Positions 35,210 to 44,010 of a DNA stretch of 64,000 nt are shown here, piece after piece. Position 1 is the first letter of the stretch; each line of letters begins with the position of its first letter. The notes under the pieces are model-generated. The model saw nothing but the letters and a program-made list of their open reading frames with translations, made no database searches and was not told the DNA's origin. A program made the position numbers and the translations under genes. The stretch covers positions 33,665 to 97,664 of the forward strand of contig CAZBLH010000005.1 in NCBI GenBank assembly GCA_964492775.1, given 5' to 3'. This stretch comes from WRDS01 sp964492775. Its GTDB lineage: Bacteria; Actinomycetota; Coriobacteriia; Anaerosomatales; PHET01.

Positions 35210-37123
35210 TCAGATATCGAGGAACCGCACGTCCTTCGCGTACCGCTGGATGAACTCCTTGCGGGGCTCTACCTGATCGCCCATGAGGTCCGCGAAGCTC
35301 TTCTCGGCAGCCGCGGCGTCATCGATCGTCACCTGCAGGAGCGTACGGCGCGCCGGATCCATCGTGGTCTCCCAGAGCTGCTCCGGGTTCATCTCACCGA
35401 GACCCTTGTACCGCTGAATGTTGTACTTCGCGTTCTCCGGTAGCCTGGCCAGCGCCTGCTGGAGCTGCTCATCGCTGTAGGCGTACTCGGCCTTGCGCCC
35501 GACGCTGAGCTTGTACAGTGGTGGCTGGGCGATGTACACGTAGCCATGCTCGATCATGTCGGGCATGAAGCGGTAGAAGAATGTCAGGATCAGACAACGG
35601 ATGTGAGCGCCGTCGACATCGGCGTCGGTCATGATGATCAGTTTGTGGTACCGGGCGGCGTTGATGTCGAACTCTTCGCCGATGTTGGTCCCCATGGCGG
35701 TGATCATCGCCTGGATCTCTTCGCTGGAGAGCGCCCGGTTCAGCCCGGCCCGCTCGACGTTGAGAATCTTGCCTCTGAGCGGCAGAATTGCCTGGAAGCT
35801 CCGGTCGCGAGCCTGTTTTGCCGAGCCACCCGCCGAGTCTCCCTCGACCAGGTAGATCTCGGTCAGCGCTGCGTCTCGGATGGAGCAGTCGGCGAGCTTG
35901 CCCGGGAGCGTGGATGACTCCAGTAGCCCTTTGCGCCGAGTGAGCTCGCGTGCTTTGCGCGCTGCCGCGCGGGCCTTGGCGGCCTGCAGCGACTTCGAGA
36001 CGATCGCGCGGGCCGGCTTCGGGTGCTCCTCCAGGTACTCTGCGAGTCCCTGGGTCACCACCTGCTGAACCGCGCCACGCATCTCGGTATTGCCGAGCTT
36101 GGTCTTGGTCTGCCCCTCGAACTGAGGCTCACGGAGCTTGACCGAGATGATCGCGGCCAGACCTTCTCGTATATCCTCGCCGCTCAAGTTGTCGTCCTTC
36201 TCCTTCAGGATTCCTTGGCGCCGGGCATAATCATTGAGCGTGCGCGTGAGTGCGTTCTTGAAACCCTCGAGGTGGGTGCCGCCCTCGTGCGTGTTGATGT
36301 TGTTCGCGAACGCGAGCACGGACTCTGAGTAACCGGTGTTCCACTGCAGCGCGACCTCGACCATGCCTTCGGGGCCCTCAGCCTCGAAGTAGACCGGCTT
36401 GCTGTGGACGGTCTCCTTGTTCCCGTTGATGTACTTGACGAAGTCGACGATGCCGCCTGCGTAGCGGAACTCCTCGCGGCGAGGCTGCAGCTCGCGCTCG
36501 TCGGTCAGCACAATCTTCAGGTTCTTGTTGAGAAACGCCGTCTCCCGGAAGCGCGAGGCCAGCGTTTCGTAGTCAAACTTGATGGTCTCGAAGATCTCAG
36601 GGTCCGGCCAGAAGGTGGTCTTGGTCCCTGTGGCCTTCGACTTGCCCACGGCCTTCAGCGGGGCGACAGGCTTGCCGTGGTCGTACTCCTGCGACCAGAT
36701 GTTCCCGTCGCGCTTGACCTCGACGATCATCTTCTCGGACAAGGCGTTGACGACGGAGGCGCCCACGCCGTGGAGGCCGCCGGATACCTTATAGCCATCT
36801 CCGCCGAACTTTCCGCCGGCGTGAAGAACCGTGAGCACTACCTCGACGGTGGGCTTCTTGAGCTTCGGGTGCTTGTCGACAGGGATGCCTCGGCCGTTGT
36901 CGGTGACACTGACCGAGTTGTCCGGGTGGATCACTACGTCGACGCTGGTGCAGTAGCCTGCCAGTGCCTCGTCGACCGAGTTGTCGACGATTTCGTACAC
37001 CAGATGGTGGAGTCCCCGGGGGCCAGTGGAGCCAATGTACATTCCTGGGCGCTTGCGGACCGCTTCAAGTCCTTCGAGAACCTGGATGTCTTTTGCAGAG
37101 TAAGAGGATTTTGTGCTCGCCAC
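35210..37123 (-). CDS. gyrB: DNA gyrase subunit B
   Basis: This 637 aa subunit has a GHKL ATPase domain (EIVDNSVDEALAGYC, VTDNGRGIPVD, GGLHGVGASVVNALS), the transducer domain with its catalytic Lys, and the Toprim domain (EIYLVEGDSAGGSAKQARDR; DADVDGAHIR for metal binding). The tail PLYKLSVG...RYKGLGEMNPEQLWETTMDP is standard. GTG 37123 is chosen because AAGGAG ends 5 bases before it; GTG 37129 overlaps that ribosome site. It is the first gene of the gyrB-membrane protein-gyrA group. Confidence 0.97.
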   Translation of the reverse strand: MASTKSSYSAKDIQVLEGLEAVRKRPGMYIGSTGPRGLHHLVYEIVDNSVDEALAGYCTSVDVVIHPDNSVSVTDNGRGIPVDKHPKLKKPTVEVVLTVLHAGGKFGGDGYKVSGGLHGVGASVVNALSEKMIVEVKRDGNIWSQEYDHGKPVAPLKAVGKSKATGTKTTFWPDPEIFETIKFDYETLASRFRETAFLNKNLKIVLTDERELQPRREEFRYAGGIVDFVKYINGNKETVHSKPVYFEAEGPEGMVEVALQWNTGYSESVLAFANNINTHEGGTHLEGFKNALTRTLNDYARRQGILKEKDDNLSGEDIREGLAAIISVKLREPQFEGQTKTKLGNTEMRGAVQQVVTQGLAEYLEEHPKPARAIVSKSLQAAKARAAARKARELTRRKGLLESSTLPGKLADCSIRDAALTEIYLVEGDSAGGSAKQARDRSFQAILPLRGKILNVERAGLNRALSSEEIQAMITAMGTNIGEEFDINAARYHKLIIMTDADVDGAHIRCLILTFFYRFMPDMIEHGYVYIAQPPLYKLSVGRKAEYAYSDEQLQQALARLPENAKYNIQRYKGLGEMNPEQLWETTMDPARRTLLQVTIDDAAAAEKSFADLMGDQVEPRKEFIQRYAKDVRFLDI

Positions 37124-37203
37124 ACTCACTCCTTCGGGTGTGATGTGATTCCATGGTCAGGGTAAGGGCGGGGGGTCCGCCAGATGTTGTGGAGTCACCA
37201 CCG

Positions 37204-37212
37204 ATTCTACCA
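37204..37212 (-). promoter_or_regulatory. Candidate extended -10 promoter of gyrB
   Basis: On the minus strand TGGTAGAAT gives a TGn-extended -10 element about 80 bp before the gyrB start. No good -35 is visible, as is often so for extended -10 promoters. Confidence 0.35.
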
Positions 37213-37235
37213 CAACTAGTAGTGTGAAGTCGCTG

Positions 37236-37254
37236 AAAATGGGCCCTACGGCCC
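37236..37254 (-). terminator. Weak intrinsic terminator after the DUF721 gene
   Basis: On the minus strand a 5 bp GC stem (GGGCC with GGCCC) and a 4 nt loop are followed by ATTTTC. It overlaps the stop codon of the DUF721 gene. Confidence 0.45.
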
Positions 37255-37791
37255 TTCTGAGGCTTCCTCGCGCGCTTTGGCGGCTCTCATACCCTTTTTC
37301 CTCTCCGAATCGGCTACTCGAGCCCTGATCACCGCCTCTCGGAGGTCCACGTCCTCAATCGACGCTGCCTCCTTCTCGATGATCGCGCGCTCCGCCGGCG
37401 TCAGAGGAATGGAGACTTCTGCCCGCACACACTCGGTGTCCCTGAGTCCAGGATTCTCCTCGAGCGCACGGCGGAAGGACTCATCAACCTTCCGAGAGAC
37501 ACTGAACCTCATGACCTTTACTAGTTCCTCACCAATCTCTTGGTTCAGCGCGGTTCTGTAGCCCTCCGAGAGTGCCGAGAGCTCAGTGGCCCACGCAGGC
37601 GAGTCGACGTAGACGACCAGTATCCCATCCTTCAGATGAGCGCCGACTGTATGGCTCCGGACCCGATCGCCCGTCACTTGCTTCCAGGCGCGCGCCACCT
37701 TGGCCTGCAGGTAGCCTCCCCCGCCACGCCCGTTTAGACGAGCCGCAAGCCGGGTCAGCTCATCGCCCAAGTTCGTCCCTCGCTTGCTCAC
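37246..37791 (-). CDS. DUF721 / DciA-like protein
   Basis: This 181 aa protein has the DUF721 (DciA) domain at residues about 20-105: YLQAKVARAWKQVTGDRV, then a strand pattern ending in PAWATELSALSEGYRTALNQ. DciA proteins load or operate the replicative helicase DnaB in bacteria lacking DnaC/DnaI. The C-terminal 75 residues are charged and helical. GTG 37791 overlaps the recF stop (GTGA). The position between recF and gyrB is the classic actinobacterial one (as Rv0004). Confidence 0.88.
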   Translation of the reverse strand: MSKRGTNLGDELTRLAARLNGRGGGGYLQAKVARAWKQVTGDRVRSHTVGAHLKDGILVVYVDSPAWATELSALSEGYRTALNQEIGEELVKVMRFSVSRKVDESFRRALEENPGLRDTECVRAEVSIPLTPAERAIIEKEAASIEDVDLREAVIRARVADSERKKGMRAAKAREEASEGP

Positions 37792-38882
37792 CCGAGTCTC
37801 ACCAGATGTGCCCGCTCGAGGAGTTCCTCGCTAAAGTACCCTGTGTTCGTTGTTGTCACAAAGGTCTGGGCGACCGTGCCTACAAACCTCGTCATTGCGT
37901 CGCGCCGGGTCTCGTCGAGCTCTGACATGACGTCGTCGAGCAGCAGAATCGGTGGCTGCTCCGAGACGTCTCTGATTACCGCCACCTCGGCGAGCTTCCA
38001 CGCAAGTGCCACGGTTCTCTGCTGTCCTTGCGACGCATACGACCGTGCATCGCGCTCATCGATCATGAAGTGGATGTCATCCCTGTGCGGTCCTACGAGC
38101 GTGATTCCGCGCGCCTTCTCCTCCGCTGACTTGACCTTGAGCGCGTCACGGAGCGCCTCCACTGTGTCTCGATCCTCGAGCGCGGCAATTCCGTCTCGGC
38201 TCCAGGAGCTTACGTACAGCGGATCCAGGTCGCTTCCAGCGGCGATCTGTTCGTGCGCCGTCTTCATAGCTTCCTTGAGTCTTTCGAACAATCGCACCCT
38301 GGCGTCATGAAACCGAGATCCTGCGTCTATCAGCTGCTCGGTCCATACAGCGAGCTCTTCCTCGGCGATTGTGTCAAGCCGAAGGACCGCGTTGCGTTGT
38401 CGGACGATCCTCTCGTACTCAGCCTTCATCTTTGAGTACGCGGGTGACAGCTGGGTTCCCAGACTGTCGAGAGCCGACCGCCTCTTCTCGGCAGAGTCTT
38501 TGACGAGTCGCAGGTCATCCGGTGTGAAGGTCACGCTCGGAAGTATCCCTATTACGTCAACGAGCCGGTGCCTGACCTTCCCATTGATGCGGTACTCGCG
38601 TTTTCCGCGATCGCCGATCGTCAGTTGGATCTCAAGGACCCTACCGTCTCCCTCGGCTGCGAGAGTGATCTTCGCCCGCTCACTGGCCCAGTTCACCGTC
38701 TCCACCCAGAGCGGTTTTCGAAATGACTCAGCCGCCGTCAGCAACTGGAGAGCTTCGATGAGATTGGTCTTTCCTACCGCGTTCTGGCCGATGAAGATCG
38801 TCAGCTTAGGGTCGGGCTCGATTTCGATCCGTTCGTAGCTGCGAAACCCCTCTATCGCGAGGTGTGTGACGAGCAGACCCAC
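37788..38882 (-). CDS. recF: DNA replication and repair protein RecF
   Basis: This 364 aa SMC-like ATPase helps load RecA at gapped DNA. Walker A is GQNAVGKTN (residues 32-40), the signature region reads SYASQGQQRTVALAWKLAE, and Walker B is PPILLLDDVMSELDETRR. The GTG at 38882 is used, 6 bp past the dnaN stop. Length and order (dnaN-recF-DUF721-gyrB) are typical. Confidence 0.96.
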   Translation of the reverse strand: MGLLVTHLAIEGFRSYERIEIEPDPKLTIFIGQNAVGKTNLIEALQLLTAAESFRKPLWVETVNWASERAKITLAAEGDGRVLEIQLTIGDRGKREYRINGKVRHRLVDVIGILPSVTFTPDDLRLVKDSAEKRRSALDSLGTQLSPAYSKMKAEYERIVRQRNAVLRLDTIAEEELAVWTEQLIDAGSRFHDARVRLFERLKEAMKTAHEQIAAGSDLDPLYVSSWSRDGIAALEDRDTVEALRDALKVKSAEEKARGITLVGPHRDDIHFMIDERDARSYASQGQQRTVALAWKLAEVAVIRDVSEQPPILLLDDVMSELDETRRDAMTRFVGTVAQTFVTTTNTGYFSEELLERAHLVRLG

Positions 38883-38888
38883 ACAGAA

Positions 38889-39989
38889 TCATCCCAGCCG
38901 AACAGGCATGAGCAGGTACAGGAAATCTTCCTCTTCGGAGCTCTTAAGAAGACCTGGCTTCAAGGATGACTGAAGCTCCAGGCGGGTGTTCTCGCTAGGT
39001 ATCGAGTTCAGGCCATCGATGAAAAACGCGTGATTGAAGGCGATTTCTATGTCTTTTCCTTCGACCTTTACCATCAGGTCTTCGGAGGCATCTCCGACAT
39101 CCTGCGAAGCAGCCGACAGCGAAAGAGTCTGGTCCTCTGCTTGCACCGATAGCTTCAGTGGGGTGTTGTGGAGCGCCAATAGAGATACTCGTTTGGTTGC
39201 CGCGAGAAGCTCTTCAGTTGGAATCTCTACAACACTCTCAGTCTCTTTGGGGATGAGGGCTTTGTAGTTCGGGAAGTTCCCTTCCACTCTCCGCGTCACG
39301 AACGTAGTCTCTCCGAACTCGAAAATGACCTGATTCTCGGAGATACCGATTCTGATCTCCTCGGAGGATGAAGCGATCTTGGTCACTTCATCCAGCGCGC
39401 GCCCAGGAATTACTACCTCCACATTCTCCCCAGCCGGCGATTCCAGTAGTTTCTCTGCCATGGCGAGACGGTAGCTGTCGGTTGCCACCATACGAACACT
39501 GGCACCATCGATAATGAACAGAACGCCTGTTAGGACAGCTCTAGTCTCATCCCGGCTTACTGCTCGAGACACCATCCTGGTCATTGAGGCCACCACTTTG
39601 GATGAGAGAGAAACGCTCTTCTCAACGGAGATTTCAGGGAACTTGGGAAAGTCCTCGGCGTTCAGGGTTCTGACGGTGAATGCGGACTGTTGGCATTTGA
39701 TGACGAGAGATCCTTCCGCTGTCTCGAGTGTGACAGCGGCATCAGGAAGAGATCTGACTATATCGGTAAGGATCTTACCGGGAACGACTGTAGTCCCCTC
39801 TTCGTCCACCAATGAAGGGCTCTTGTGCCGAACGGACACCTCGAGATCTGTGGCCTGCATCGTGAGATCTCCTCCGGAGACGCTGAGAAGGATGCCCGAG
39901 AGAATCGGAAGAGTGGAGCGCGATGACATTCCTTTAGAAACGATCGTCAGTGACTCAAGAAGCTCACTCTTGGCGATGCTCAATTTCAT
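38889..39989 (-). CDS. dnaN: DNA polymerase III beta sliding clamp
   Basis: This 366 aa clamp protein forms the dimeric ring that tethers polymerase III to DNA. The three repeated clamp folds are visible, with conserved landmarks such as LPILSGILLSVSGGDLTMQATDLE, RAVLTGVLFIIDG and SYRLAMAEK, and the typical C-terminus LLMPVRLG with family Pro-Val-Arg. It is separated from dnaA by 239 bp holding DnaA boxes. Confidence 0.97.
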   Translation of the reverse strand: MKLSIAKSELLESLTIVSKGMSSRSTLPILSGILLSVSGGDLTMQATDLEVSVRHKSPSLVDEEGTTVVPGKILTDIVRSLPDAAVTLETAEGSLVIKCQQSAFTVRTLNAEDFPKFPEISVEKSVSLSSKVVASMTRMVSRAVSRDETRAVLTGVLFIIDGASVRMVATDSYRLAMAEKLLESPAGENVEVVIPGRALDEVTKIASSSEEIRIGISENQVIFEFGETTFVTRRVEGNFPNYKALIPKETESVVEIPTEELLAATKRVSLLALHNTPLKLSVQAEDQTLSLSAASQDVGDASEDLMVKVEGKDIEIAFNHAFFIDGLNSIPSENTRLELQSSLKPGLLKSSEEEDFLYLLMPVRLG

Positions 39990-40228
39990 GGCGCCCTCGT
40001 CTCATTAGTTGTCTTCTTTATCTATCAAACCAGCAGTAATAATAATAAGCCGTGTGGATATGTGGATATCACCGAAATTCGCAGGTCGGGCCGCGTGTAT
40101 CTCACAGACTTCGCCTGTGGATGAGATGATACTTCAATCCACACTGCCCACAGCCGCCATTTACCGTCCACACCTGGCGCGTTCCATCCCAACTCGGTCC
40201 GCATGTTGTCCACAAGGAAATCAACAGA
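39990..40228. other. DnaA-box region between dnaA and dnaN (downstream part of oriC)
   Basis: This 239 bp intergenic stretch holds two head-to-tail boxes TGTGGATAT (40053-40061 and 40061-40069), TGTGGATGA (40116-40124), CAATCCACA (40135-40143), CCGTCCACA (40164-40172) and TTGTCCACA (40206-40214). Next to the first pair is AGTAATAATAATAAG (40035-40049), a run of trinucleotides like the DnaA-trio of basal unwinding systems, separated by a short GC step from the box. The adjoining sequence is the most AT-rich around. Together this looks like the unwinding region, with the box cluster at 42605-43000 as partner. Confidence 0.75.
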
Positions 40229-41593
40229 TCAGCCCTTCTGCTTGATAGTGTTGGTGAGCTGCTGAATCTGGTTGAAGATCTCCCTGTCGCTTCCCATGAG
40301 CTTCTTGATCTTGTCCTGAGCGTGCATGACCGTCGTGTGGTCTCGGCCGCCGAACTCAGACCCTATCTTGGGCAGTGAGAGGTCGGTGAGCTCCCGAGAC
40401 AGATACATCGCAATCTGTCTCGGGAAGACGATGTCGTGAGAGCGCTTGCTCCCTATCAGCTCAGAGAGAGAGACGTTGTAGAAACGACACACCTCCCGCT
40501 GAATCGTCGAGACCGGAATCGGGCGGTGAGTCCGATCCGGAAAGAGGTCCCTGGTGACTTGCTCGGCCATGCTCAGGTCGACGATGTTTTTCTTCGAGAG
40601 TTCGCAGTACGCGAGGATTCGAATGATAGCCCCTTCCATCTCCCGGATGTTGGGAGTGGAACGCTCGGCGACGTACGCGAGAGCCTCGTCCTCAAAGATC
40701 GCCTTCTGTGTCTCGACGAACTGCCGAAGGATGGCCAGTCGAGTCTCATAGTTGGGGGGCTGGATGTCGGCCTGGAGGCCCCACGCGAACCGGCTGCGGT
40801 ACCGCTCCTCCATATCAATGTCTTTCGGAGGGCGATCTGAGGCCAGGACAACCGCCTTGCGACGGTTATGCAGCTCGTTGAAGGTGTGGAAGAACTGTTC
40901 TTGGACGCCTTCCTTCTTCTCAAGGAACTGTACGTCGTCGATAAGAAGAACATCTGCGGAGCGGTACTTCTTGCGGAACGTGTCCTCCCCTTTTGACCGG
41001 ATGGAGTTCACGAAGTCATTAGTGAACTGCTCGGAGGACACATAGAAGACACGCTTGTGTGGGAAGCTCGATGAAACGTAGGCGCCGATGGCCTGAAGAA
41101 GGTGCGTCTTGCCAAGTCCAGGGCCACCCCAGATGAAGAGCGGGTTGTACTTGAGTCCGGGCTGCTCGGCGACTGCCAGTGCAGCGTTGCGAGCAAACGC
41201 GTTTGACTCGCCCACAACGAACGAGTCGAAGGTGTACTTGGACTCGAACTCCTCCTGCGAAGAGGCCTCAGGCCGGGGAGACTCTTCCTGAACGGACACG
41301 GACACGTCCTCAGCTGAGGTGGATGAGGGCGCGGAGGCATGGTCGACGACGAACTTCACGGGGAGTCCGACGCCAGTCACCTGGTGAAAGGCCAAATTCA
41401 ACTTCGGTGAGTAGCGCTCCTCGAGCCAAGAGCGAGTGAACTCGTTGGGAACCCCGACGATGAAGCCATCATCGGAGATGGATAGGGGAACGGTATTCTC
41501 AAACCACGCTTTGCTCGGCGTCTTCAAATCGCCGGTCACGACCTCGAGAACCTTGGACCACACCTGCGGCAGATCGGTCGGGGAAACGGACAT
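40229..41593 (-). CDS. dnaA: Chromosomal replication initiator DnaA
   Basis: This 454 aa AAA+ initiator binds DnaA boxes and opens oriC. Domain I is at 1-85, a short variable linker rich in Ser/Glu at 86-118, the AAA+ domain at about 119-335 with Walker A GGPGLGKTH (156-164) and Walker B VLLIDDVQFL, and domain IV with the DNA-binding signature FGGRDHTTVMHAQDKI. AAGGAGG lies before ATG 41593. Only 9 bp separate it from the upstream GHKL/winged-helix gene, so the two should be co-transcribed, an uncommon arrangement. Confidence 0.98.
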   Translation of the reverse strand: MSVSPTDLPQVWSKVLEVVTGDLKTPSKAWFENTVPLSISDDGFIVGVPNEFTRSWLEERYSPKLNLAFHQVTGVGLPVKFVVDHASAPSSTSAEDVSVSVQEESPRPEASSQEEFESKYTFDSFVVGESNAFARNAALAVAEQPGLKYNPLFIWGGPGLGKTHLLQAIGAYVSSSFPHKRVFYVSSEQFTNDFVNSIRSKGEDTFRKKYRSADVLLIDDVQFLEKKEGVQEQFFHTFNELHNRRKAVVLASDRPPKDIDMEERYRSRFAWGLQADIQPPNYETRLAILRQFVETQKAIFEDEALAYVAERSTPNIREMEGAIIRILAYCELSKKNIVDLSMAEQVTRDLFPDRTHRPIPVSTIQREVCRFYNVSLSELIGSKRSHDIVFPRQIAMYLSRELTDLSLPKIGSEFGGRDHTTVMHAQDKIKKLMGSDREIFNQIQQLTNTIKQKG

Positions 41594-41602
41594 CCATCCT
41601 CC

Positions 41603-42448
41603 TTAGCGGGAAACCCCGGAGTTGTGGGAAGCGATGTAAGAGCGCCCCTCTGAGGACAGGATGCGCTTTCCGCCCTGCTCGGCTTTGACAAGACCAAGCT
41701 CTTCAAGGCGAGAGAGATCTCGGTACGCAGTGGACAGGGCGATGTCCAAGCTGCGGGCGACGTGACTCGGGCCGGTAGAACCGTTCTCCCCCACAAGCAA
41801 GAGTACACGCATCTGGCGAGCGGAGATGCCGCCGGGATCGGAGGCCACTCCCTTAGTCGCTGAGAAGAGCGTTTGAGGAGAATCGGCTGGCAAGCGTTTC
41901 GGCCTGATGGGAGTGGGCGTTTGTGTCTCGACCGGGCGGTTCCGTGAGATCGTCACGACAGTACCCCCGCCGATGTTGTCCTCGATCGTGAGGGCGCCTC
42001 CGTTGGCCTCAAGGTAGTCCCTGACTACTGACAGGCCGGAACCGACGCCGCGAATGAAGCGCTTCATGTCCGCTGTCGCCGTAGTGAACCCGGCTGTGGC
42101 CGCCCGTGTCTTATCGGCGATTCCTGGTCCTTGGTCGGTGAAGCGGATGGTGTTGCCCCCATCGAGCACGGACACGATCGGCTCAATGAAGCGAGCGTGG
42201 ATGAAGTTCTCAACGATCTCTTGGACTATGGGTAGCGGGATACCACCACCGGCGCTCGAGGCGATTTCGAAGACGCGATGGCTGAGTGTGCGGATGAACT
42301 CATCGGTCGGAGCAGGGTCAAGTTCGATCACTCGGGGCATGGATGCACAAGACTCGTATATGGCTACACGCGCGCGCGTATAGACAAAGGAGAACGGCAG
42401 CACGTCAGAAACGGGTGCTGGTTCTGCGGGTCTGAGTATCGCCTTCAT
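41603..42448 (-). CDS. GHKL ATPase plus winged-helix protein preceding dnaA
   Basis: This 281 aa protein joins a Bergerat-fold ATPase domain (residues about 45-170: N box QEIVENFIHA, G1 TDQGPGIAD, G2 RGVGSGLSVVRDY, like anti-sigma factors and histidine kinases) to a C-terminal winged helix (about 200-275: ISARQMRVLLLVGE, IALSTAYRDLSRLEELGLV). There is no phospho-acceptor His domain. It looks like a nucleotide-sensing transcription factor. The start is uncertain: ATG 42448 has GGGAG only 2 bases away, and ATG 42340 lacks a ribosome site but begins just before the ATPase fold. It is 9 bp upstream of dnaA and borders the oriC box cluster, so a role in controlling dnaA or initiation is plausible inference. 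Confidence 0.8.
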   Translation of the reverse strand: MKAILRPAEPAPVSDVLPFSFVYTRARVAIYESCASMPRVIELDPAPTDEFIRTLSHRVFEIASSAGGGIPLPIVQEIVENFIHARFIEPIVSVLDGGNTIRFTDQGPGIADKTRAATAGFTTATADMKRFIRGVGSGLSVVRDYLEANGGALTIEDNIGGGTVVTISRNRPVETQTPTPIRPKRLPADSPQTLFSATKGVASDPGGISARQMRVLLLVGENGSTGPSHVARSLDIALSTAYRDLSRLEELGLVKAEQGGKRILSSEGRSYIASHNSGVSR

Positions 42449-43258
42449 AGCTCCCTGCGCCTAACGTCACAGAGCGTGCCCGCAGCGCGTGCTTGCTCCC
42501 GCGTCACGACCGCTCACCACCGGACCAAGAACGACGATGGGAACCTCAGAAATCCAGCACTCCCGAACGCTCGTTCGCTCAGTGTCACCTTGGGTCTTTC
42601 CATTTCATCCACAGGTATTTCCACACTGTGGAAAGCTGCTCAAGCCCCGCCCCGTGATTGCTTTGCCAAGACAGCCGCTCACGGCGGGTGTATCCATCAC
42701 AGAGAACGGTTAAAGCTGTGGAAAGGTGGACAACGATCAGCCACTTCTCCGAAAAGTGCTACGAGGGCGGGCGACGTATCATCCGAGGCACTTGCCGGTC
42801 CTGGACGCCGTGACTCACATTAGGCTGATCAGACGCGACGAACGGTCGAAATCAGCCGACGAAAGGCAACATACGGCACCCCGACCCCCAATTCACACAC
42901 ACAGGGAGCCTAAGCGGGCCGACGACCGACAACAAGCGTCATCGCAGCATTATCCACAGGAGTCAGCCGAACGAGTCCTGCGTTTTCCACAGTATCCACA
43001 GATTGAAATGCCGGTTGCCGGAGGTGCAGAATGTGAGCAAGATCACACCCTGAGACCAGCCGGTAGCGGGGGCAATTCCGGGCGACGATAGGTCGTTCGC
43101 AGGGCGTCGGGCTTTCCGCACCGGCCTGAATGCCAGGAAAGCCCGCGTGGTCGCTTTTCACCTCGACGGCAAAATGAGATGTTTGACGCAGGAAGCCGCC
43201 GCTCATATAATCGTTGGGCTTTGCCCCGAACCGGGGCGATTGCCCTAGGAGGAAATTC
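42449..43258. other. oriC: oriC: DnaA-box cluster between the dnaA operon and rpmH
   Basis: This 810 bp holds no credible gene. DnaA boxes found: TCATCCACA (42605), ATTTCCACA (42617), TGTGGAAAG (42627 and 42717), a perfect TTATCCACA (42950-42958), TTTTCCACA (42983) and GTATCCACA (42992). Replication genes diverge from it on both sides, as expected of an origin. The right end holds the rpmH promoter. With the boxes downstream of dnaA it forms a bipartite origin. Confidence 0.85.
43183..43211 (+). promoter_or_regulatory. Strong sigma-70 promoter of rpmH operon
   Basis: TTGACG (43183-43188) and TATAAT (43206-43211) are spaced by exactly 17 bp, 48 bp before the rpmH start codon. This is the closest match to consensus I found in the window. 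Confidence 0.88.
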
Positions 43259-43393
43259 GTGAAGAGGACATACCAACCAAACAATCGGAAGCGGGCGAAG
43301 ACGCACGGTTTCCGAGCGCGCATGGCGACTCGCGGCGGCCGTCGGGTTCTCGCCGCCAGAAGGCGCAAGGGCCGCAGCGTTCTCTGCGCCTAG
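43259..43393 (+). CDS. rpmH: 50S ribosomal protein L34
   Basis: This 44 aa, highly basic ribosomal protein matches L34 along its full length: KRTYQPNNRKRAKTHGFRAR, then MATRGGRRVLAARRRKGR. It ends atypically in SVLCA. The GTG at 43259 follows AGGAGG with 7 bases spacing. It was missed by length-filtered gene finding but is certain from sequence and position: first gene of the rpmH-rnpA-yidD-yidC-jag group beside oriC. Confidence 0.97.
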   Translation: MKRTYQPNNRKRAKTHGFRARMATRGGRRVLAARRRKGRSVLCA

Positions 43394-43399
43394 TTCGAG

Positions 43400-43750
43400 A
43401 TGAGCACCATCCGGTCGCCTCGTGAGATCGACCGAGTCTTTCGAACAGCGCGCAGAATCCGCGCCCACCACTTCATAGCCCTCGTGGCACCAACGCCACC
43501 CGGACGCGACCCTGAGGGTCGCGTCGCGTGCGTTGCGGGGAAGAAACTTGGAGGCGCCGTGGTGCGCAACAGGGCCAAGCGGGTCCTGCGTGCCGCGGCA
43601 CGAGCCGCAGGCGGGGCATGGCCATCCCTTGACGTCGTTCTGGTCGCTCGGCCGGCGACGGCTCAAGCCTCGTCCCTCACGGTCGCGGACGAGATGAAAC
43701 GCGTGCTAACGCGTGAGGCGGTGAGCTGTGCTGCGGGACACATTCGGTAG
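43400..43750 (+). CDS. rnpA: Ribonuclease P protein component
   Basis: This 116 aa basic protein binds the RNase P RNA for 5' maturation of tRNA. The family signature is VVRNRAKRVLRAAAR (residues about 54-68), with the opening RSPREIDRVFRTARRI and a central strand VACVAGKKLGGAV. It lies 6 bp after rpmH and overlaps yidD by 23 bp. Confidence 0.95.
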   Translation: MSTIRSPREIDRVFRTARRIRAHHFIALVAPTPPGRDPEGRVACVAGKKLGGAVVRNRAKRVLRAAARAAGGAWPSLDVVLVARPATAQASSLTVADEMKRVLTREAVSCAAGHIR

Positions 43751-43976
43751 AGCGGTTCTCCTGGCTCCGCGCCGCATCGTAGCACTTGCAATCAAGGGCT
43801 ACCGCCGGTTCTTGTCTCCCCTGCTGCCCGCTGTTTGCCGCTTCTCGCCAACGTGCTCGTCGTATGCGCTAACATCGGTCGAAAGGTACGGAGTGATCAA
43901 GGGCGGATGGCTCGCCCTTAAGCGCATAGCAAAGTGTCATCCGTTTCATCCTGGTGGCTGGGATCCAGTCCCTTAA
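43728..43976 (+). CDS. yidD: Membrane protein insertion efficiency factor YidD
   Basis: This 82 aa small membrane-associated protein assists YidC/Sec insertion. Conserved landmarks are YRRFLSPLLPAVCRFSPTCS, YALTSVERYGVIKGGWLALKRIAKCHPFHPGGWDPVP. GTG 43728 lies inside the 3' end of rnpA (23 bp overlap), which is normal for this locus. The three conserved Cys are all present. Confidence 0.95.
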   Translation: MLRDTFGRAVLLAPRRIVALAIKGYRRFLSPLLPAVCRFSPTCSSYALTSVERYGVIKGGWLALKRIAKCHPFHPGGWDPVP

Positions 43977-44010
43977 GGGAATTTAATCTGCCAAGGAGGC
44001 ATGATTGCCC

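Noticed and set aside
42278..43091. Small open frames in the oriC region
   Set aside because: They cover DnaA boxes, have no homology that I can see and no ribosome sites.
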